Below are positions 9,464 through 18,896 of a DNA stretch of 64,000 bases, piece after piece. The position numbers were made by a program, and so were the translations under genes. Source of the DNA: Chryseobacterium sp. ISL-80 (lineage in GTDB: Bacteria; Bacillota; Bacilli; Bacillales; Cytobacillaceae). Location of the stretch: NCBI GenBank assembly GCA_018613055.1, contig JAGGQZ010000003.1, forward strand, positions 406,915 through 470,914, in the 5' to 3' direction. Below the pieces are notes generated by a model. It was not told the origin of the DNA, made no database searches, and saw only the letters and a program-made list of their open reading frames with translations. Position 1 is the stretch's first letter. The number at the start of each line of letters is the position of its first letter.

Positions 9464-11185
9464 TTATTGATCCCTGCCGTGCAGGAAATCAAGTAAACCC
9501 TTCAATTCCAAAGCATTCAGTACGGATGATTCCTTGATCCAGCCCTTTCTGGCGGCCGTTACGCCGATCTCCATATGTTCCAGCGTGTCCACTTTATGCG
9601 CGTCCGTATTGATGACGATTTTAACGCCTTCATCCTGCGCTTTTCTTAAGTATTCCGCTGCCAGATCAAGCCTGTTAGGATTGGCGTTCAGTTCAAGCGC
9701 CGTATTTGTTTCCTTCGCGAGCTTGATCAGCATATCGATATCAACAGAATATCCTTCTCTGCGGCCAATCAGCCGGCCAGTTGGATGGGCGATGATATCT
9801 ACATGCGCATTCTCTAAAGCCGTCTTCAGCCGGTTCATGATTTTTTCTACCGGCTGTGAAAAAGAGGAATGGATCGATGCGATGACTAAATCAAGCTCAG
9901 CAAGCAATTCATCCTCGAAATCCAGTGTTCCATCCGGTAAAATATCCATTTCAATTCCGGTCAAAATCGCGAAGTCATTGAATTTCTTATTCAGTTCTTT
10001 CACTTCTTCTATTTGCTTCCTTAAGCGTTCGGGTGTCAAACCGTTCGCTACCTTCAGGTACTGGGAGTGATCGGTGATAGCCATGTATTTATAGCCTCTA
10101 GCGATACATTCCTTCGCCATTTCTTCAATTGAATGGCCGCCATCGCTCCATGTTGAGTGCATATGAAGATCCCCTTTGATGGCATCAAGCGCAATGAGTT
10201 CCAAATCTTTTTTGTATAACTCTACTTCCGAGCCATCCTCCCGCAATTCTGGCGGAATGAAAGGAAGGCCAAAATATTGATAAAATTCCTCTTCTGACTT
10301 GAATGTGGTGACTTCACCCGTTTCTACGTTCTCCACACCATATTCGCTGATTTTTTCTCCTTTTTCCTTCGCCAGCTGCCTCATTCTCACATTGTGGTCC
10401 TTGGACCCAGTAAAATGGTGAAGGGCGGTCGCGAATTCCACAGGATCAACAAGACGGAAATCCACATTCACATCATAATCAAGCCCAAGAGTGACAGAAA
10501 CCTTCGTTTCGCCAGCAGCGATGATTTCTTTGATTTTCGGAAGCTTGACCAGCTCGTCCTTAACAGCAGAAGGATCGGTGGAAGCGATGATGAAATCAAG
10601 GTCCTTGATTGTCTCCCTCATCCTTCGCAAGCTGCCCGCTCTAGAAAATCGTTCGATATCTTTTATCTTTTGAAGATACGACTCAATTAATTCGGCAACC
10701 GGAAGCATATAGGCGAGCGGCAGCCTCTCTGGTCTTGTTCCAAAGTTTTCAACCCCAGCAAGAATCTTTTCTTCTGATTTTTTACCGAAACCTGCGAGGT
10801 CACGGATTTTCCCTGCCTTCGCAGCTTCCTCAAGGTCATGGATACTCTCCACACCCAGCTCTTTATACAGCTTGGCAATCTTTTTGCCGCCCATTCCAGG
10901 CAATTGCAGCAGCGGAATGAGGCCGCTCGGTACCTCTTCCTGCAATTCCTTCAGCTCGGTCGACTGACCTGTTTCCATGAACTCTTGGATGACTCCTGCA
11001 GTGCCTTTGCCAATTCCTTTGAGTTCAGTCAGATCGCCCATTTCCGACATGCTGCGTTCATCACCCTCAAGAGCAGCTGCAGCTTTCCGGAATGCGGAAA
11101 CTTTAAATGGATTTTCTCCTTTTAATTCCATATATATAGCAATTGTTTCAAGCAATTGCACGATATCCTTTTTATTAACAGACAT
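9464..11185 (-). CDS. polX: DNA polymerase X / PHP-domain exonuclease
   Basis: Family X repair polymerase of 573 residues, used in gap filling in base excision repair. It has N-terminal helix-hairpin-helix segments (LKGIGKGTAGVI, LPGMGGKKIAKLYKELG, LAGFGKKSEEKIL), a nucleotidyltransferase core with SRAGSLRRMRETIKDLDFIIA (about 178-198), and a C-terminal PHP domain with GDLHMHSTWSDG, AITDHSQYL and INTDAH, which supplies metal-dependent 3'-5' exonuclease and AP-endonuclease activity in the B. subtilis enzyme. I start at MSVNKKDI (11185), matching the B. subtilis N-terminus; a longer in-frame extension to 11323 runs into the upstream terminator. Confidence 0.95.
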   Translation of the reverse strand: MSVNKKDIVQLLETIAIYMELKGENPFKVSAFRKAAAALEGDERSMSEMGDLTELKGIGKGTAGVIQEFMETGQSTELKELQEEVPSGLIPLLQLPGMGGKKIAKLYKELGVESIHDLEEAAKAGKIRDLAGFGKKSEEKILAGVENFGTRPERLPLAYMLPVAELIESYLQKIKDIERFSRAGSLRRMRETIKDLDFIIASTDPSAVKDELVKLPKIKEIIAAGETKVSVTLGLDYDVNVDFRLVDPVEFATALHHFTGSKDHNVRMRQLAKEKGEKISEYGVENVETGEVTTFKSEEEFYQYFGLPFIPPELREDGSEVELYKKDLELIALDAIKGDLHMHSTWSDGGHSIEEMAKECIARGYKYMAITDHSQYLKVANGLTPERLRKQIEEVKELNKKFNDFAILTGIEMDILPDGTLDFEDELLAELDLVIASIHSSFSQPVEKIMNRLKTALENAHVDIIAHPTGRLIGRREGYSVDIDMLIKLAKETNTALELNANPNRLDLAAEYLRKAQDEGVKIVINTDAHKVDTLEHMEIGVTAARKGWIKESSVLNALELKGLLDFLHGRDQ

Positions 11186-11302
11186 GATCTCCACCCGCCT
11201 TCTCAATTTCTCGACCGGTTTTATACTCCGGACTTGGTCATTGTCTTCTATTTTATAGAAAACATGCCCCACTGTGAAATTAAATGAAAATTTTTCGGCC
11301 CG

Positions 11303-11333
11303 ATAAAAAAAACTTCTCCGCAATAGAGAAGTT
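11303..11333 (-). terminator. Terminator of zapA-cvpA
   Basis: AACTTCTC/GAGAAGTT hairpin with a run of eight T on the minus strand, overlapping the cvpA stop codon. It sets polX apart as its own unit. Confidence 0.85.
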
Positions 11334-11874
11334 ATGCAGCCATGTATTCAATCCAGAGTTGTTTGATTTGCTGAGAGAATACCGGGGTATTTTTTATGAT
11401 GTTTTCGGCTAGAATTGAATCGTTCAATGGTCCCTGGATCGCCTGGATTGGCAGCAGGGCCGCAATGTAAAGAACGATGAACAGCAGCAGGTAAACTTCG
11501 ATAAAACCAAGAAATCCTCCTGCCCAGACATTCAACTGCTTCAAGATTGGCAGATGTGCCACAAAATCGAGCATGGATCCGATAATCTGGAGCAGGATTT
11601 TCACTGCGAAAAAGATGGCCGCAAACGCGATAGCCCGATAATAGGCATCTTCTAAATTGGCATTCTCAAAAATGAGATTCAACGTAGTATTGCTGCCGAG
11701 GTTTGGATATGGAATCCATAGAGTCAGCTTGGGAGCAAGCTGATCGTAATATAAGTACGCAACAATGAAAGCTGCGATAAAACCGGCCAAATGGATGGTT
11801 TGCAGGATGAACCCCCTCTTCAGTCCTACAATGAAGCCTATGACCAATATAGCCAAAACAGCAAGATCCAGCAT
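11332..11874 (-). CDS. cvpA: CvpA family membrane protein
   Basis: Integral membrane protein of 180 residues with about four hydrophobic segments. It starts MLDLAVLAILVIGFIVGLKRGF, the conserved CvpA N-terminus, and contains NVWAGGFLGFIEVYLLLFIV. CvpA proteins are named for colicin V production in E. coli; a defined biochemical role in Bacillus is not established. It begins 7 bases after zapA, so the two are co-transcribed, and a terminator overlaps its stop. In B. subtilis (yshB) it has the same neighbours. Confidence 0.9.
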   Translation of the reverse strand: MLDLAVLAILVIGFIVGLKRGFILQTIHLAGFIAAFIVAYLYYDQLAPKLTLWIPYPNLGSNTTLNLIFENANLEDAYYRAIAFAAIFFAVKILLQIIGSMLDFVAHLPILKQLNVWAGGFLGFIEVYLLLFIVLYIAALLPIQAIQGPLNDSILAENIIKNTPVFSQQIKQLWIEYMAA

Positions 11875-11881
11875 GAATTAT

Positions 11882-12145
11882 TCAGTCCTTTAACCTTTTA
11901 ATTTCCGCTTCGAGCGATTCAACACGATCTTTCATTTTTATGTAATCATTAACAGCATTCACAGCCGTCAACACAGCTAATTTACTAGTATCAAGTGAAG
12001 GATTCGCTGAACCGATTTCCCGCATTTTATCATCTACCATCGAGGCAATGAGCCGGATATGGCTGGTGCTTTCTATGCCGACTATTGTATACTGCTGTCC
12101 ATATATATCGACAGTCGACCGATTTTTTTTTGTGTCTGACAACAT
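11882..12145 (-). CDS. zapA: Cell division protein ZapA
   Basis: Small cytosolic protein of 87 residues that binds FtsZ filaments and promotes Z-ring bundling. The ZapA signature is visible: [20 protein letters not shown] near the start, VDDKMREIG, then [16 protein letters not shown] and a C-terminal coiled coil [16 protein letters not shown] at 12145 has GGGGG upstream. It is divergent from rnhC, with the two promoters sharing the 129-base gap, and forms an operon with cvpA. Confidence 0.94.
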   Translation of the reverse strand: MLSDTKKNRSTVDIYGQQYTIVGIESTSHIRLIASMVDDKMREIGSANPSLDTSKLAVLTAVNAVNDYIKMKDRVESLEAEIKRLKD

Positions 12146-12274
12146 TTATGCCCCCATTCATAAGAATCCTATTCTATACTATAACATGAACGTAAAACGC
12201 TGGGAAGTAGTTGCCTGTCAGATTGATATGGTTTTTGGAAGAAAATGTCTAAATTTAATAAGGAGTGTAGAGCC

Positions 12275-13204
12275 ATGGGAAATAGTGTCCTTCAAAAAAA
12301 ACCGGAAGAAATCAGAAAGATGAAAGAGTATTACAGCAAGTTCCTGATCGATAAACTTCCGCCCGGCAGTGTTTTTGCCGCAAAAACACCTTCCTGTGCG
12401 ATCACCGCCTATAAATCAGGGAAAGTTTTATTCCAGGGGAAAGACGGAGAAAGTGAAGCAGCAAAGTGGGGCACTGCAACGGCACCTGCAGCGAAAAAGA
12501 GTGCTGCGCCAGCACCGGGAGCCCATTTGCCGAAAAATATCGGAGAAATAGCGATCATCGGTTCAGATGAGGTGGGAACCGGGGACTATTTCGGGCCGAT
12601 CACCGTTGTCGCCGCCTATGTCAGAAGGCAGGATATACCCGTGCTAAAAGAGCTTGGAGTCCAGGATTCCAAGAATCTCAAGGACGATAAGATCATCGAG
12701 ATTGCCAGACAGCTAGTGACCTTTTTGCCTCATAGCCTGCTAACATTACATAATGAAAAATATAACCAGATGCAAATGAAGGGCATGTCGCAAGGAAAGA
12801 TGAAAGCCCTGCTGCACAATCAGGCCATCAGCCATGTTCTTGATAAAATCGCCCCAGAAAAACCCGAAGCGATCCTGATTGATGAATTCGCTAAAGAACC
12901 TATATATTTTGCGCATTTGAAAGGCCAACGGAAAATCATCAGGGAAAATGTCTTGTTCAGCACAAAGGCAGAAGGAATCCATCTCGGAGTCGCAGCCGCT
13001 TCGATGATTGCCCGCTATGCATTTGTCCGCCACTTCGAAAACCTGAGCAAGCGCGCTGGATTCACCATTCCGAAAGGCGCCGGCGCAGCTGTTGATAAGG
13101 CAGCTGCCAGGCTGATTTTGGAAAAAGGTGTGGATGTACTGCCCGATTTCGTCAAACTCCATTTTGCGAATACTGAAAAAGCGAAGAAGATAGCGCGAGT
13201 GTAA
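12275..13204 (+). CDS. rnhC: Ribonuclease HIII
   Basis: Cleaves the RNA strand of RNA:DNA hybrids such as R-loops and Okazaki primers. It has 309 residues with the HIII-specific N-terminal TBP-like substrate-binding domain (ITAYKSGKVLFQGK near residue 42), then the catalytic type-2 RNase H domain beginning IIGSDEVGTGDYFGPITVV (Asp and Glu of the DEDD set) and later LIDEFA and AAASMIARYAF. I use the ATG at 12275 because AAGGAG lies 9 bases upstream. It is one of few plus-strand genes here, converging on pheT across repeat-rich DNA. Confidence 0.95.
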   Translation: MGNSVLQKKPEEIRKMKEYYSKFLIDKLPPGSVFAAKTPSCAITAYKSGKVLFQGKDGESEAAKWGTATAPAAKKSAAPAPGAHLPKNIGEIAIIGSDEVGTGDYFGPITVVAAYVRRQDIPVLKELGVQDSKNLKDDKIIEIARQLVTFLPHSLLTLHNEKYNQMQMKGMSQGKMKALLHNQAISHVLDKIAPEKPEAILIDEFAKEPIYFAHLKGQRKIIRENVLFSTKAEGIHLGVAAASMIARYAFVRHFENLSKRAGFTIPKGAGAAVDKAAARLILEKGVDVLPDFVKLHFANTEKAKKIARV

Positions 13205-13217
13205 AATAAAAGCTGGA

Positions 13218-13279
13218 ATTTTGCTCGGGTGTTGACCTGAAATTTGGAAAATCACTCGGGAGTTGACCTGAGAACTGGA
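13218..13279 (+). repeat. Two-unit 31-bp tandem repeat
   Basis: Two 31-bp units at 13218 and 13249 share CTCGGG-GTTGACCTGA and a final TTGGA/CTGGA. In the second unit CTCGGG can pair with CCTGAG. It begins 13 bases after the rnhC stop. Confidence 0.65.
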
Positions 13280-13306
13280 AAAAACGAGCTGTTTTTTCCA
13301 GTTCTC
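13270..13306. terminator. Strong hairpin after rnhC
   Basis: Perfect 16-bp inverted repeat GAGAACTGGAAAAAAC / GTTTTTTCCAGTTCTC with a 5-base loop. Six T lie inside the 3' arm rather than after it, so it is an atypical terminator or a stabilising hairpin for rnhC mRNA. Confidence 0.6.
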
Positions 13307-13320
13307 GAAATTATGGGTGT

Positions 13321-13398
13321 TTTTCGCGGAATCGAAGTCAGTTTTCGCGGAATCAGGCTCAAGTTTCGCGGGAATCTCTAGCTGGATCGCGGAATCCC
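13321..13398 (+). repeat. 21-bp tandem repeat, about 3.5 units
   Basis: TTTTCGCGGAATC recurs at 13321, 13342 and 13363, with a partial unit at 13386; spacing is 21, 21 and 23. The rest of each unit is not conserved. The remaining bases to 13529 show nothing recognisable. Confidence 0.6.
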
Positions 13399-13529
13399 AT
13401 TGCTAGTAGAGTACAAAAGCTATAATTTACTGTAACCACGTTGATTTTCCTCGTTGATTATCTATTAACCAAGAACTTCACCTGGTCTTTGGATCATATT
13501 TTCCCGATTCTCCCTCACAATCACATAAT

Positions 13530-13557
13530 AAAAAGGCAGCCCGCGGGCTGCCTTTTT
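13530..13557. terminator. Bidirectional terminator of pheT
   Basis: A perfect 28-base palindrome, AAAAAGGCAGCCCG and its complement, with A and T runs at both ends. It ends 5 bases from the pheT stop codon. Confidence 0.9.
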
Positions 13558-13562
13558 AAATT

Positions 13563-15977
13563 TTATCCTCTTAATACTGCTCCAGCTTTTTCTTCAAGTG
13601 CAGCAAGGACTTTATTATGTGCTTTTGCAATGTCTTCATCCGTCAATGTCTTTTCAGGATCAAAGTATTTCAAGGAGAACGCAAGGGATTTCTTGCCCTG
13701 CTCCATTTTTTCACCTTCGTAAAGGTCGAAAACATTTACTTCTTTTAAAAGTGATCCGCCAGCTTCGGTGATGATCGTCTCCAGGTCACCTGCTGCCGTT
13801 GCTTTGTCAACAACAAGGGCAATATCCCTTGTGATCGACGGGAAGCGCGGGATGGCTGTGTATTGAAGCGGTGCCGTTTCAGCTTCCAACAGAGCTTTAA
13901 GCGATAATTCAAAAACATACGTTTCTTTCAGGTCTAGTGACTTTTGCATCGTCGGGTGAACCTGTCCGATGAAGCCAATCACTTTGCCGTTCAGCAAAAT
14001 TTCACCCGTTCGTCCAGGGTGCAATCCATCAAGCGCAGCCTTCTGGAATCCAAGCTGACTTTCAATGCCGAGTTTGGCAAACAAAGCTTCCACGATTCCT
14101 TTTAGAACGAAGAAATCAACAGGCTTCTTCTCGCCCTGCCATGGATGGCTTTCCCACAGGCCAGTAATCGCAGCAGCCAGGTGCTCTCGCTCTTCAGGCA
14201 GCTCGTCATTAGTGTTCTTCAGGAAGACTGCTCCTGTTTCATAAACAGCGACACTGTCAATCTGGCGAGCATTATTGTATTTCAGCACTTCCAGCAGCTG
14301 AGGCACAATGCTCAGGCGCAGAAGGCTTCTGTCTTCACTCATCGGCATGGCCAGTTCAACCGGTTCGCGATGATCCAACGCATACTGTGTTGCTTTTTCA
14401 GCACTTGTCAGTGAATAAGTAACTGCCTGATACAACCCTGCTCCCTCCATGAAACGGCGGACCACACGGCGCTTTTTCTGGTATTCGGAAAGATGTCCCG
14501 GTGTAGATGGGCCTACAGGAAGAGTAGTTGGCAGATTGTCATAGCCATACAGGCGGCCAACCTCTTCGATTAAGTCTTCTTCGATGGTGATGTCTCCGCG
14601 ACGTGTCGGCACTGTCACCGTGATTGTCTCATTGTCGACAGATATTTCAAACTTCAGGCGGGCAAAAATTTCTTCGACCTGCTTCATTTCAAGTTCTGTA
14701 CCTAGAACTTTATTGATTTTTCCAAGAGTGGCTGAAACAACTGCTGGCCTTACCTCCAAAGCATCTGCTTCGACAACTCCGCCTAGGAGTTCACCGCCGG
14801 CGAGCTCGATCATTAGTTCAGCAGCACGCTCCGCAGCCGGACGGACTCTCTCAGGATCGACACCTTTTTCATAGCGAGAGCTTGCTTCGCTTCGCAAGCC
14901 ATGGTCTTTTGAAGCCTTACGGATGGCTCCTCCTGTGAAATAAGCGGACTCCAGCATAACAGTCGTTGTATCGCTGCTGACTTCGGAATTCGCTCCGCCC
15001 ATTACACCTGCAAGCGCTACTGGCTCCGTACCGTTCGTGATGACAAGGTGATCAGGAGTCAATGTGCGTTTCACATCATCAAGCGTTTCAATCACTTCCC
15101 CATCCTTTGCGCGGCGGACAAGGATTTCTTTTGAACCGAGCTTATCGTAATCGAATGCGTGTAGCGGCTGTCCGTACTCCAATAAAATGAAGTTTGTGAT
15201 ATCTACTACGTTATTGTGTGGACGGATACCAGCAGCCATCAGCCTTGTTTGCAGCCAGACTGGTGATGGCCCGACTTTGACATTCTTGATCACTTTTGCA
15301 ACATATAGTGGATTATCTTCTTTTGCCTCAACTGTTACGTTGATATAATCACTTGCTTGTTCTGATGAAGTTTCAGGCTGTGGATTTGGCAGCTTAACGT
15401 CTTTTCCAAGAATAGCTCCAACCTCATATGCAACACCAAGCATGCTCATCGCATCAGCACGGTTTGGCGTCAGACCAAGCTCAAGGATTTCATCATCCCT
15501 GTTCAGGACTTCAAGAGCGTCCTGGCCGACTTCTGTGTCAGGAGTGAAATTGTAGATTCCTTCTGCATACTCCTTCGGCGCAAGCTTGCCTTCGATTCCA
15601 AGTTCCTGAAGTGAGCAAATCATCCCGTGGGATTCTTCACCGCGAAGTTTTGCTTTTTTAATTTTGAAGTTGCCCGGCAAAACAGCACCAACCGTTGCAA
15701 CCGCCACTTTTTGCCCTTTGCCGACATTAGGCGCGCCGCAAATGATCTGTACCGGCTCACCGTTACCAATGTCAACAAGCGTCTTGTTCAGTTTTTCAGC
15801 ATTTGGATGCTTCTCGCATTCAAGCACATGGCCGACAACGACGCCCTTCAAGCCTTCATTTAATTTTTCTACGCCTTCAACTTCGATGCCGCTTTTCGTG
15901 ATTTTTTCGGCAAGCTCTTCAGCAGATACGCCTTCCAAATCGATATATTCCTGCAGCCATTTATATGATACCAACAT
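13563..15977 (-). CDS. pheT: Phenylalanyl-tRNA synthetase, beta subunit
   Basis: Large subunit of the (alpha-beta)2 enzyme that charges tRNA-Phe. The 804 residues include the N-terminal tRNA-binding (EMAP-like) domain with [19 protein letters not shown] (about 46-64), the B3/B4 editing region, the B5 domain around [25 protein letters not shown], and the C-terminal ferredoxin-fold anticodon-binding domain beginning [13 protein letters not shown]. The start [13 protein letters not shown] is typical. It lies 19 bases after pheS in one operon controlled by the T-box leader upstream of pheS. Confidence 0.97.
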   Translation of the reverse strand: MLVSYKWLQEYIDLEGVSAEELAEKITKSGIEVEGVEKLNEGLKGVVVGHVLECEKHPNAEKLNKTLVDIGNGEPVQIICGAPNVGKGQKVAVATVGAVLPGNFKIKKAKLRGEESHGMICSLQELGIEGKLAPKEYAEGIYNFTPDTEVGQDALEVLNRDDEILELGLTPNRADAMSMLGVAYEVGAILGKDVKLPNPQPETSSEQASDYINVTVEAKEDNPLYVAKVIKNVKVGPSPVWLQTRLMAAGIRPHNNVVDITNFILLEYGQPLHAFDYDKLGSKEILVRRAKDGEVIETLDDVKRTLTPDHLVITNGTEPVALAGVMGGANSEVSSDTTTVMLESAYFTGGAIRKASKDHGLRSEASSRYEKGVDPERVRPAAERAAELMIELAGGELLGGVVEADALEVRPAVVSATLGKINKVLGTELEMKQVEEIFARLKFEISVDNETITVTVPTRRGDITIEEDLIEEVGRLYGYDNLPTTLPVGPSTPGHLSEYQKKRRVVRRFMEGAGLYQAVTYSLTSAEKATQYALDHREPVELAMPMSEDRSLLRLSIVPQLLEVLKYNNARQIDSVAVYETGAVFLKNTNDELPEEREHLAAAITGLWESHPWQGEKKPVDFFVLKGIVEALFAKLGIESQLGFQKAALDGLHPGRTGEILLNGKVIGFIGQVHPTMQKSLDLKETYVFELSLKALLEAETAPLQYTAIPRFPSITRDIALVVDKATAAGDLETIITEAGGSLLKEVNVFDLYEGEKMEQGKKSLAFSLKYFDPEKTLTDEDIAKAHNKVLAALEEKAGAVLRG

Positions 15978-15996
15978 GGTTTTTCCCTCCTAATCC

Positions 15997-17034
15997 TTAT
16001 TCTTCAACTGAAAATTGCTTCAAGAAGCGGACGTCGTTCGTATAGAAGTGACGGATGTCATCGACTCCATACTTGAGCATCGCAATACGCTCAGGTCCCA
16101 TTCCGAATGCAAAGCCAGTGTATTTCTTTGAATCATAGCCTGCCATTTCAAGTACGTTCGGGTGAACCATTCCTGCTCCGAGGATCTCGATCCAGCCGGT
16201 TCCCTTACATACGCTGCAGCCTGATCCGCCGCAAATTTTACAGGAGATATCCATTTCGACAGATGGCTCAGTGAAAGGAAAGAAGCTAGGACGCAAACGG
16301 ATTTCGCGGTCTTCGCCGAACATTTTCTTAGCAAAAACTTCAAGCGTTCCTTTAAGGTCGCTCATTCTTACATTTTCATCGACAACAAGGCCTTCAATCT
16401 GCATGAACTGGTGGGAGTGCGTTGCATCGTCGTTATCGCGGCGATAAACTTTCCCTGGGCAGATGATTTTCACAGGACCCTTGCCCTGGTGTTTTTCCAT
16501 TGTCCTTGCCTGGACAGGAGAAGTGTGTGTGCGCATCAATGTTTCTTCGGTGATGTAGAAGGAATCCTGCATATCACGTGCCGGATGCCCTTTCGGAAGG
16601 TTCAGCGCTTCAAAGTTATAATAGTCTTTTTCGACTTCAGGTCCTTCTTCAACTGTATAGCCCATGCCGATGAAAAGATCTTCGATTTCCTCGATGATGC
16701 TTGTCAGCGGATGATGGCTGCCCGTCTTAACAGGTCTGCCTGGAAGAGTGATATCAATTTCTTCTGCTGCCAATTGCTTTTGGACAGCAGTTTCCTCAAG
16801 CTCCTTTTGCTTCACTTCGATCTGGCCGGAAATCGCATCGCGGACTTCGTTGGCCAGGGCACCCATCTTCGGTCTTTCTTCAGCCGATAACTTGCCCATT
16901 CCTTTCAATACTTCTGTGATTGGACCTTTTTTTCCAAGATAGGAAACGCGAATATCATTCAATTCCTTAAGGTCAGCAGCTGCGGCAACTTTTTCAAGAG
17001 CCTCAGCCTGCAGTTCTTTTAAACGATCCTGCAT
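15997..17034 (-). CDS. pheS: Phenylalanyl-tRNA synthetase, alpha subunit
   Basis: Catalytic subunit of phenylalanyl-tRNA synthetase, class II fold. It starts [13 protein letters not shown] at 17034 with GGAGG 6 bases before the ATG, giving 345 residues. An N-terminal coiled coil is followed by the class II motifs: [19 protein letters not shown], the motif 2 region [13 protein letters not shown] and [19 protein letters not shown], and motif 3 [17 protein letters not shown] CxxC-type cluster ([16 protein letters not shown]) near residue 265 is present. A longer in-frame start at 17070 lies inside the T-box terminator and is unlikely. Confidence 0.97.
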   Translation of the reverse strand: MQDRLKELQAEALEKVAAAADLKELNDIRVSYLGKKGPITEVLKGMGKLSAEERPKMGALANEVRDAISGQIEVKQKELEETAVQKQLAAEEIDITLPGRPVKTGSHHPLTSIIEEIEDLFIGMGYTVEEGPEVEKDYYNFEALNLPKGHPARDMQDSFYITEETLMRTHTSPVQARTMEKHQGKGPVKIICPGKVYRRDNDDATHSHQFMQIEGLVVDENVRMSDLKGTLEVFAKKMFGEDREIRLRPSFFPFTEPSVEMDISCKICGGSGCSVCKGTGWIEILGAGMVHPNVLEMAGYDSKKYTGFAFGMGPERIAMLKYGVDDIRHFYTNDVRFLKQFSVEE

Positions 17035-17068
17035 GGTAAATCCTCCTTCAAATTCTACTTTTTTGAAC

Positions 17069-17345
17069 ACAAAAAGACCTCATCCCTGATAAAGGGACGA
17101 GGTCTTGGTTTCGCGGTACCACCCTTTTTAACAGGCAATACAGTTATGTATCACGTGTTCGCTTCATTGAGATAACGGCTTGTGCCGATGCATCTTTACA
17201 CTTTTGAAAAAAGCGGTCCTGATGCCAACTCTGGAGGTGAACTTCACTTGCCTGATCCATAAAAATGCTTCCAGTCACCGGCATTTTCTCCCTGAATGGC
17301 CATCTTCAAGCTACTCTTCTCCGTCATCGTTTTTGAAATATTAAT
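17069..17345 (-). promoter_or_regulatory. T-box leader of pheST (phenylalanine)
   Basis: tRNA-sensing transcription attenuator. The T-box core GGGTGGTACCGCG lies at about 17112-17124 on the minus strand, followed by a terminator made of GACCTCGTCCCT pairing with AGGGATGAGGTC (17072-17105) and a T run. Near the 5' end, GGAG can pair with CTCC to form the base of stem I; the specifier bulge then holds AGTA on one side and GTGAAGTTCAC on the other, exposing UUC, a Phe codon. Uncharged tRNA-Phe would favour the antiterminator. Confidence 0.92.
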
Positions 17346-17355
17346 TTTGCTGTTA

Positions 17356-17384
17356 ATTATAGTATATTCTTTCCGCAGTATCAA
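17356..17384 (-). promoter_or_regulatory. Sigma-A promoter of pheST
   Basis: TTGATA (17379-17384), 17-base spacer, consensus TATAAT (17356-17361), upstream of the T-box leader. Confidence 0.85.
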
Positions 17385-17406
17385 ATGGTTTTAAGAAAAA
17401 ACGAGC

Positions 17407-18162
17407 CTATTTTGCTGTTTTCAAATAATATAGCAGGATACCTGCTGCGACTGCGACATTCAGCGATTCGCTTTGGCCGTAGATGGGGATATAAAGATTT
17501 TGCGTTGTTTTGGTCAACAGTTCTTTATTTACACCGCTTCCCTCATTGCCCACGAGCAGTGCGAAGGTTTCCCTGGTGTCAGCCTCTGTAAAAACGACTC
17601 CATTCTCAAGTGCCGTCCCGAAAACAGGAATATGATCAGCGCTCAGTTTCACGATCCACTCGGATAGATCCCCGCTTAAAACCGGTAAATGGAAGTGGCT
17701 TCCCTGCGCGGAACGAAGGACCTTCGGGTTATACATATCGACACTGCCTTTGCCGACGATGACCATATCGATACCCGCTGCATCAGCCGTCCTGATCATC
17801 GTGCCCAGATTACCTGGATCCTGGACAGAATCAATCAGCAAATAGGTTTTCCCAGTTGTATGCGTCTGCTTCGGCTGCCGGCATACGGCAAAAATCCCCT
17901 GAGTCGTCTCCGTGTCAGCAAGCTGTTTGCTAATATCATCTGTCACGACCGTAACTGGTACGGATCCGTAATCAAGGCCCGGCGGCAGTTCGGTTTTTTC
18001 GCTTAAAATGATTTCTTCTACATCGTCTTTTCTTGTCAATGCTTCCTCAACCAGGTGAAAGCCTTCAACAAGGAACATCCCCGTCTTATCGCGCTCTTTT
18101 CTGGTCTTCAGCTTCTTCCATTGTTTGACTTGCGGATTTTTATCAGATTGAATGTACTTCAA
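17407..18162 (-). CDS. ysgA: TrmH/SpoU-family rRNA methyltransferase (YsgA-like)
   Basis: SPOUT-class methyltransferase of 251 residues, expected to 2'-O-methylate rRNA with S-adenosylmethionine. The N-terminal part (VKQWKKLKTRKERDKTGMFLVEGFHLVEEAL) is the RNA-binding substrate domain of this family. The knotted catalytic domain carries LLIDSVQDPGNLGTMIRTADAAG (about 130-152), LLVGNEGSGVNKELL and IPIYGQSESLNVAVAAGILLY, the three SpoU motifs. B. subtilis YsgA sits at the same position beside pheS. The exact rRNA target is not deduced. Confidence 0.9.
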   Translation of the reverse strand: MKYIQSDKNPQVKQWKKLKTRKERDKTGMFLVEGFHLVEEALTRKDDVEEIILSEKTELPPGLDYGSVPVTVVTDDISKQLADTETTQGIFAVCRQPKQTHTTGKTYLLIDSVQDPGNLGTMIRTADAAGIDMVIVGKGSVDMYNPKVLRSAQGSHFHLPVLSGDLSEWIVKLSADHIPVFGTALENGVVFTEADTRETFALLVGNEGSGVNKELLTKTTQNLYIPIYGQSESLNVAVAAGILLYYLKTAK

Positions 18163-18286
18163 GTCTGGCTCTCCTTTATTATGGCTTGTTCAATTTTACT
18201 ATTATAGCTCAAAACGAATACATAATAAAACCAAAATTGTTAAAGCTATAACCAGCAATGGAAATTTGAAAGGAGTTTGAGCAAGG

Positions 18287-18499
18287 ATGAACCTTAACCT
18301 TAGAAACGCTGTCATTTCAAATGTAGCAGGAAATACGCAGGACGAACTTAAAGATACAATCGTCGATGCCATCCAGAACGGCGAGGAAAAAATGCTTCCA
18401 GGACTGGGAGTACTGTTCGAAGTCATCTGGCAGAATGCCTCTGATCAAGAGAAGCAGGAAATGCTGGATGCTCTGGAATCAGGCTTGAAAGGGAAATAG
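18287..18499 (+). CDS. sspI: Small acid-soluble spore protein SspI
   Basis: Minor spore protein of 70 residues found only in the forespore core of Bacillus spores. The sequence [20 protein letters not shown] and [20 protein letters not shown] is characteristic of SspI. AAGGAG is present upstream of the ATG. It is divergent from ysgA; sspI is read by forespore sigma-G in B. subtilis, but I could not find a fully convincing sigma-G promoter here. A hairpin terminator follows. Confidence 0.95.
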   Translation: MNLNLRNAVISNVAGNTQDELKDTIVDAIQNGEEKMLPGLGVLFEVIWQNASDQEKQEMLDALESGLKGK

Positions 18500-18508
18500 C
18501 TTTTTGGA

Positions 18509-18540
18509 AAGGACTCCTTAATGTTAAGGGGTTCTTTTAT
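18509..18540 (+). terminator. sspI terminator
   Basis: AAGGACTCCTTAA pairs with TTAAGGGGTTCTT (two G-T pairs), followed by TTTAT, 9 bases past the sspI stop. Confidence 0.7.
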
Positions 18541-18596
18541 TTTGGTCTTTATAGTAAGAGTGCTGCTGGGTGTTTCGTTTACCCAAATAGTGGAAA

Positions 18597-18795
18597 AAGT
18601 AGTGATTATGTTACATTTCGTAGTGATTATAGTTGATTTCGTAGTGATTAGGCTTCATTTCGTAGTGATTATGGTTGATTCCGTAGTGATTAGTCTAATT
18701 CCGTAGTGATTAGGCTAATTTCGTAGTGATTAGGCTTAATTACGCAGTGATTATGGATTAATTCGTAGTGTTTCTCAGCAATATCGTAGTGATAA
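18597..18795 (+). repeat. 21-bp tandem array, ten units
   Basis: CGTAGTGATTA recurs with starts at 18597, 18618, 18639, 18660, 18681, 18701, 18721, 18742, 18763 and 18784, a mean period of 20.8 bases. The other half of each unit is variable (often ATGGTTGATTT or GGCTAATTT). It lies between the convergent sspI and ysdC genes. No ribosome binding site supports the short reading frame that crosses it. Confidence 0.85.
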
Positions 18796-18849
18796 ATTCC
18801 AAAACGACGTGCCCCACGAAAAAACGGCAGATCAAACGTTTTTAGGCAC

Positions 18850-18884
18850 AAAAAAGTTGTCCAGAAAACATTCTCTGGACAACT
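18850..18884 (-). terminator. ysdC terminator
   Basis: AGTTGTCCAGA / TCTGGACAACT hairpin with TTTTTT on the minus strand, just past the M42 peptidase gene. Confidence 0.85.
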
Positions 18885-18896
18885 AAATCTTAACTT

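Noticed and set aside
9534..10070. 178-codon plus-strand frame opposite polX
   Set aside because: It is antisense to the PHP domain of polX, rich in serine from antisense codon bias, with no ribosome binding site.
18521..18706. 61-codon frame starting in the sspI terminator
   Set aside because: It is composed of the 21-bp repeat units and overlaps the terminator hairpin.
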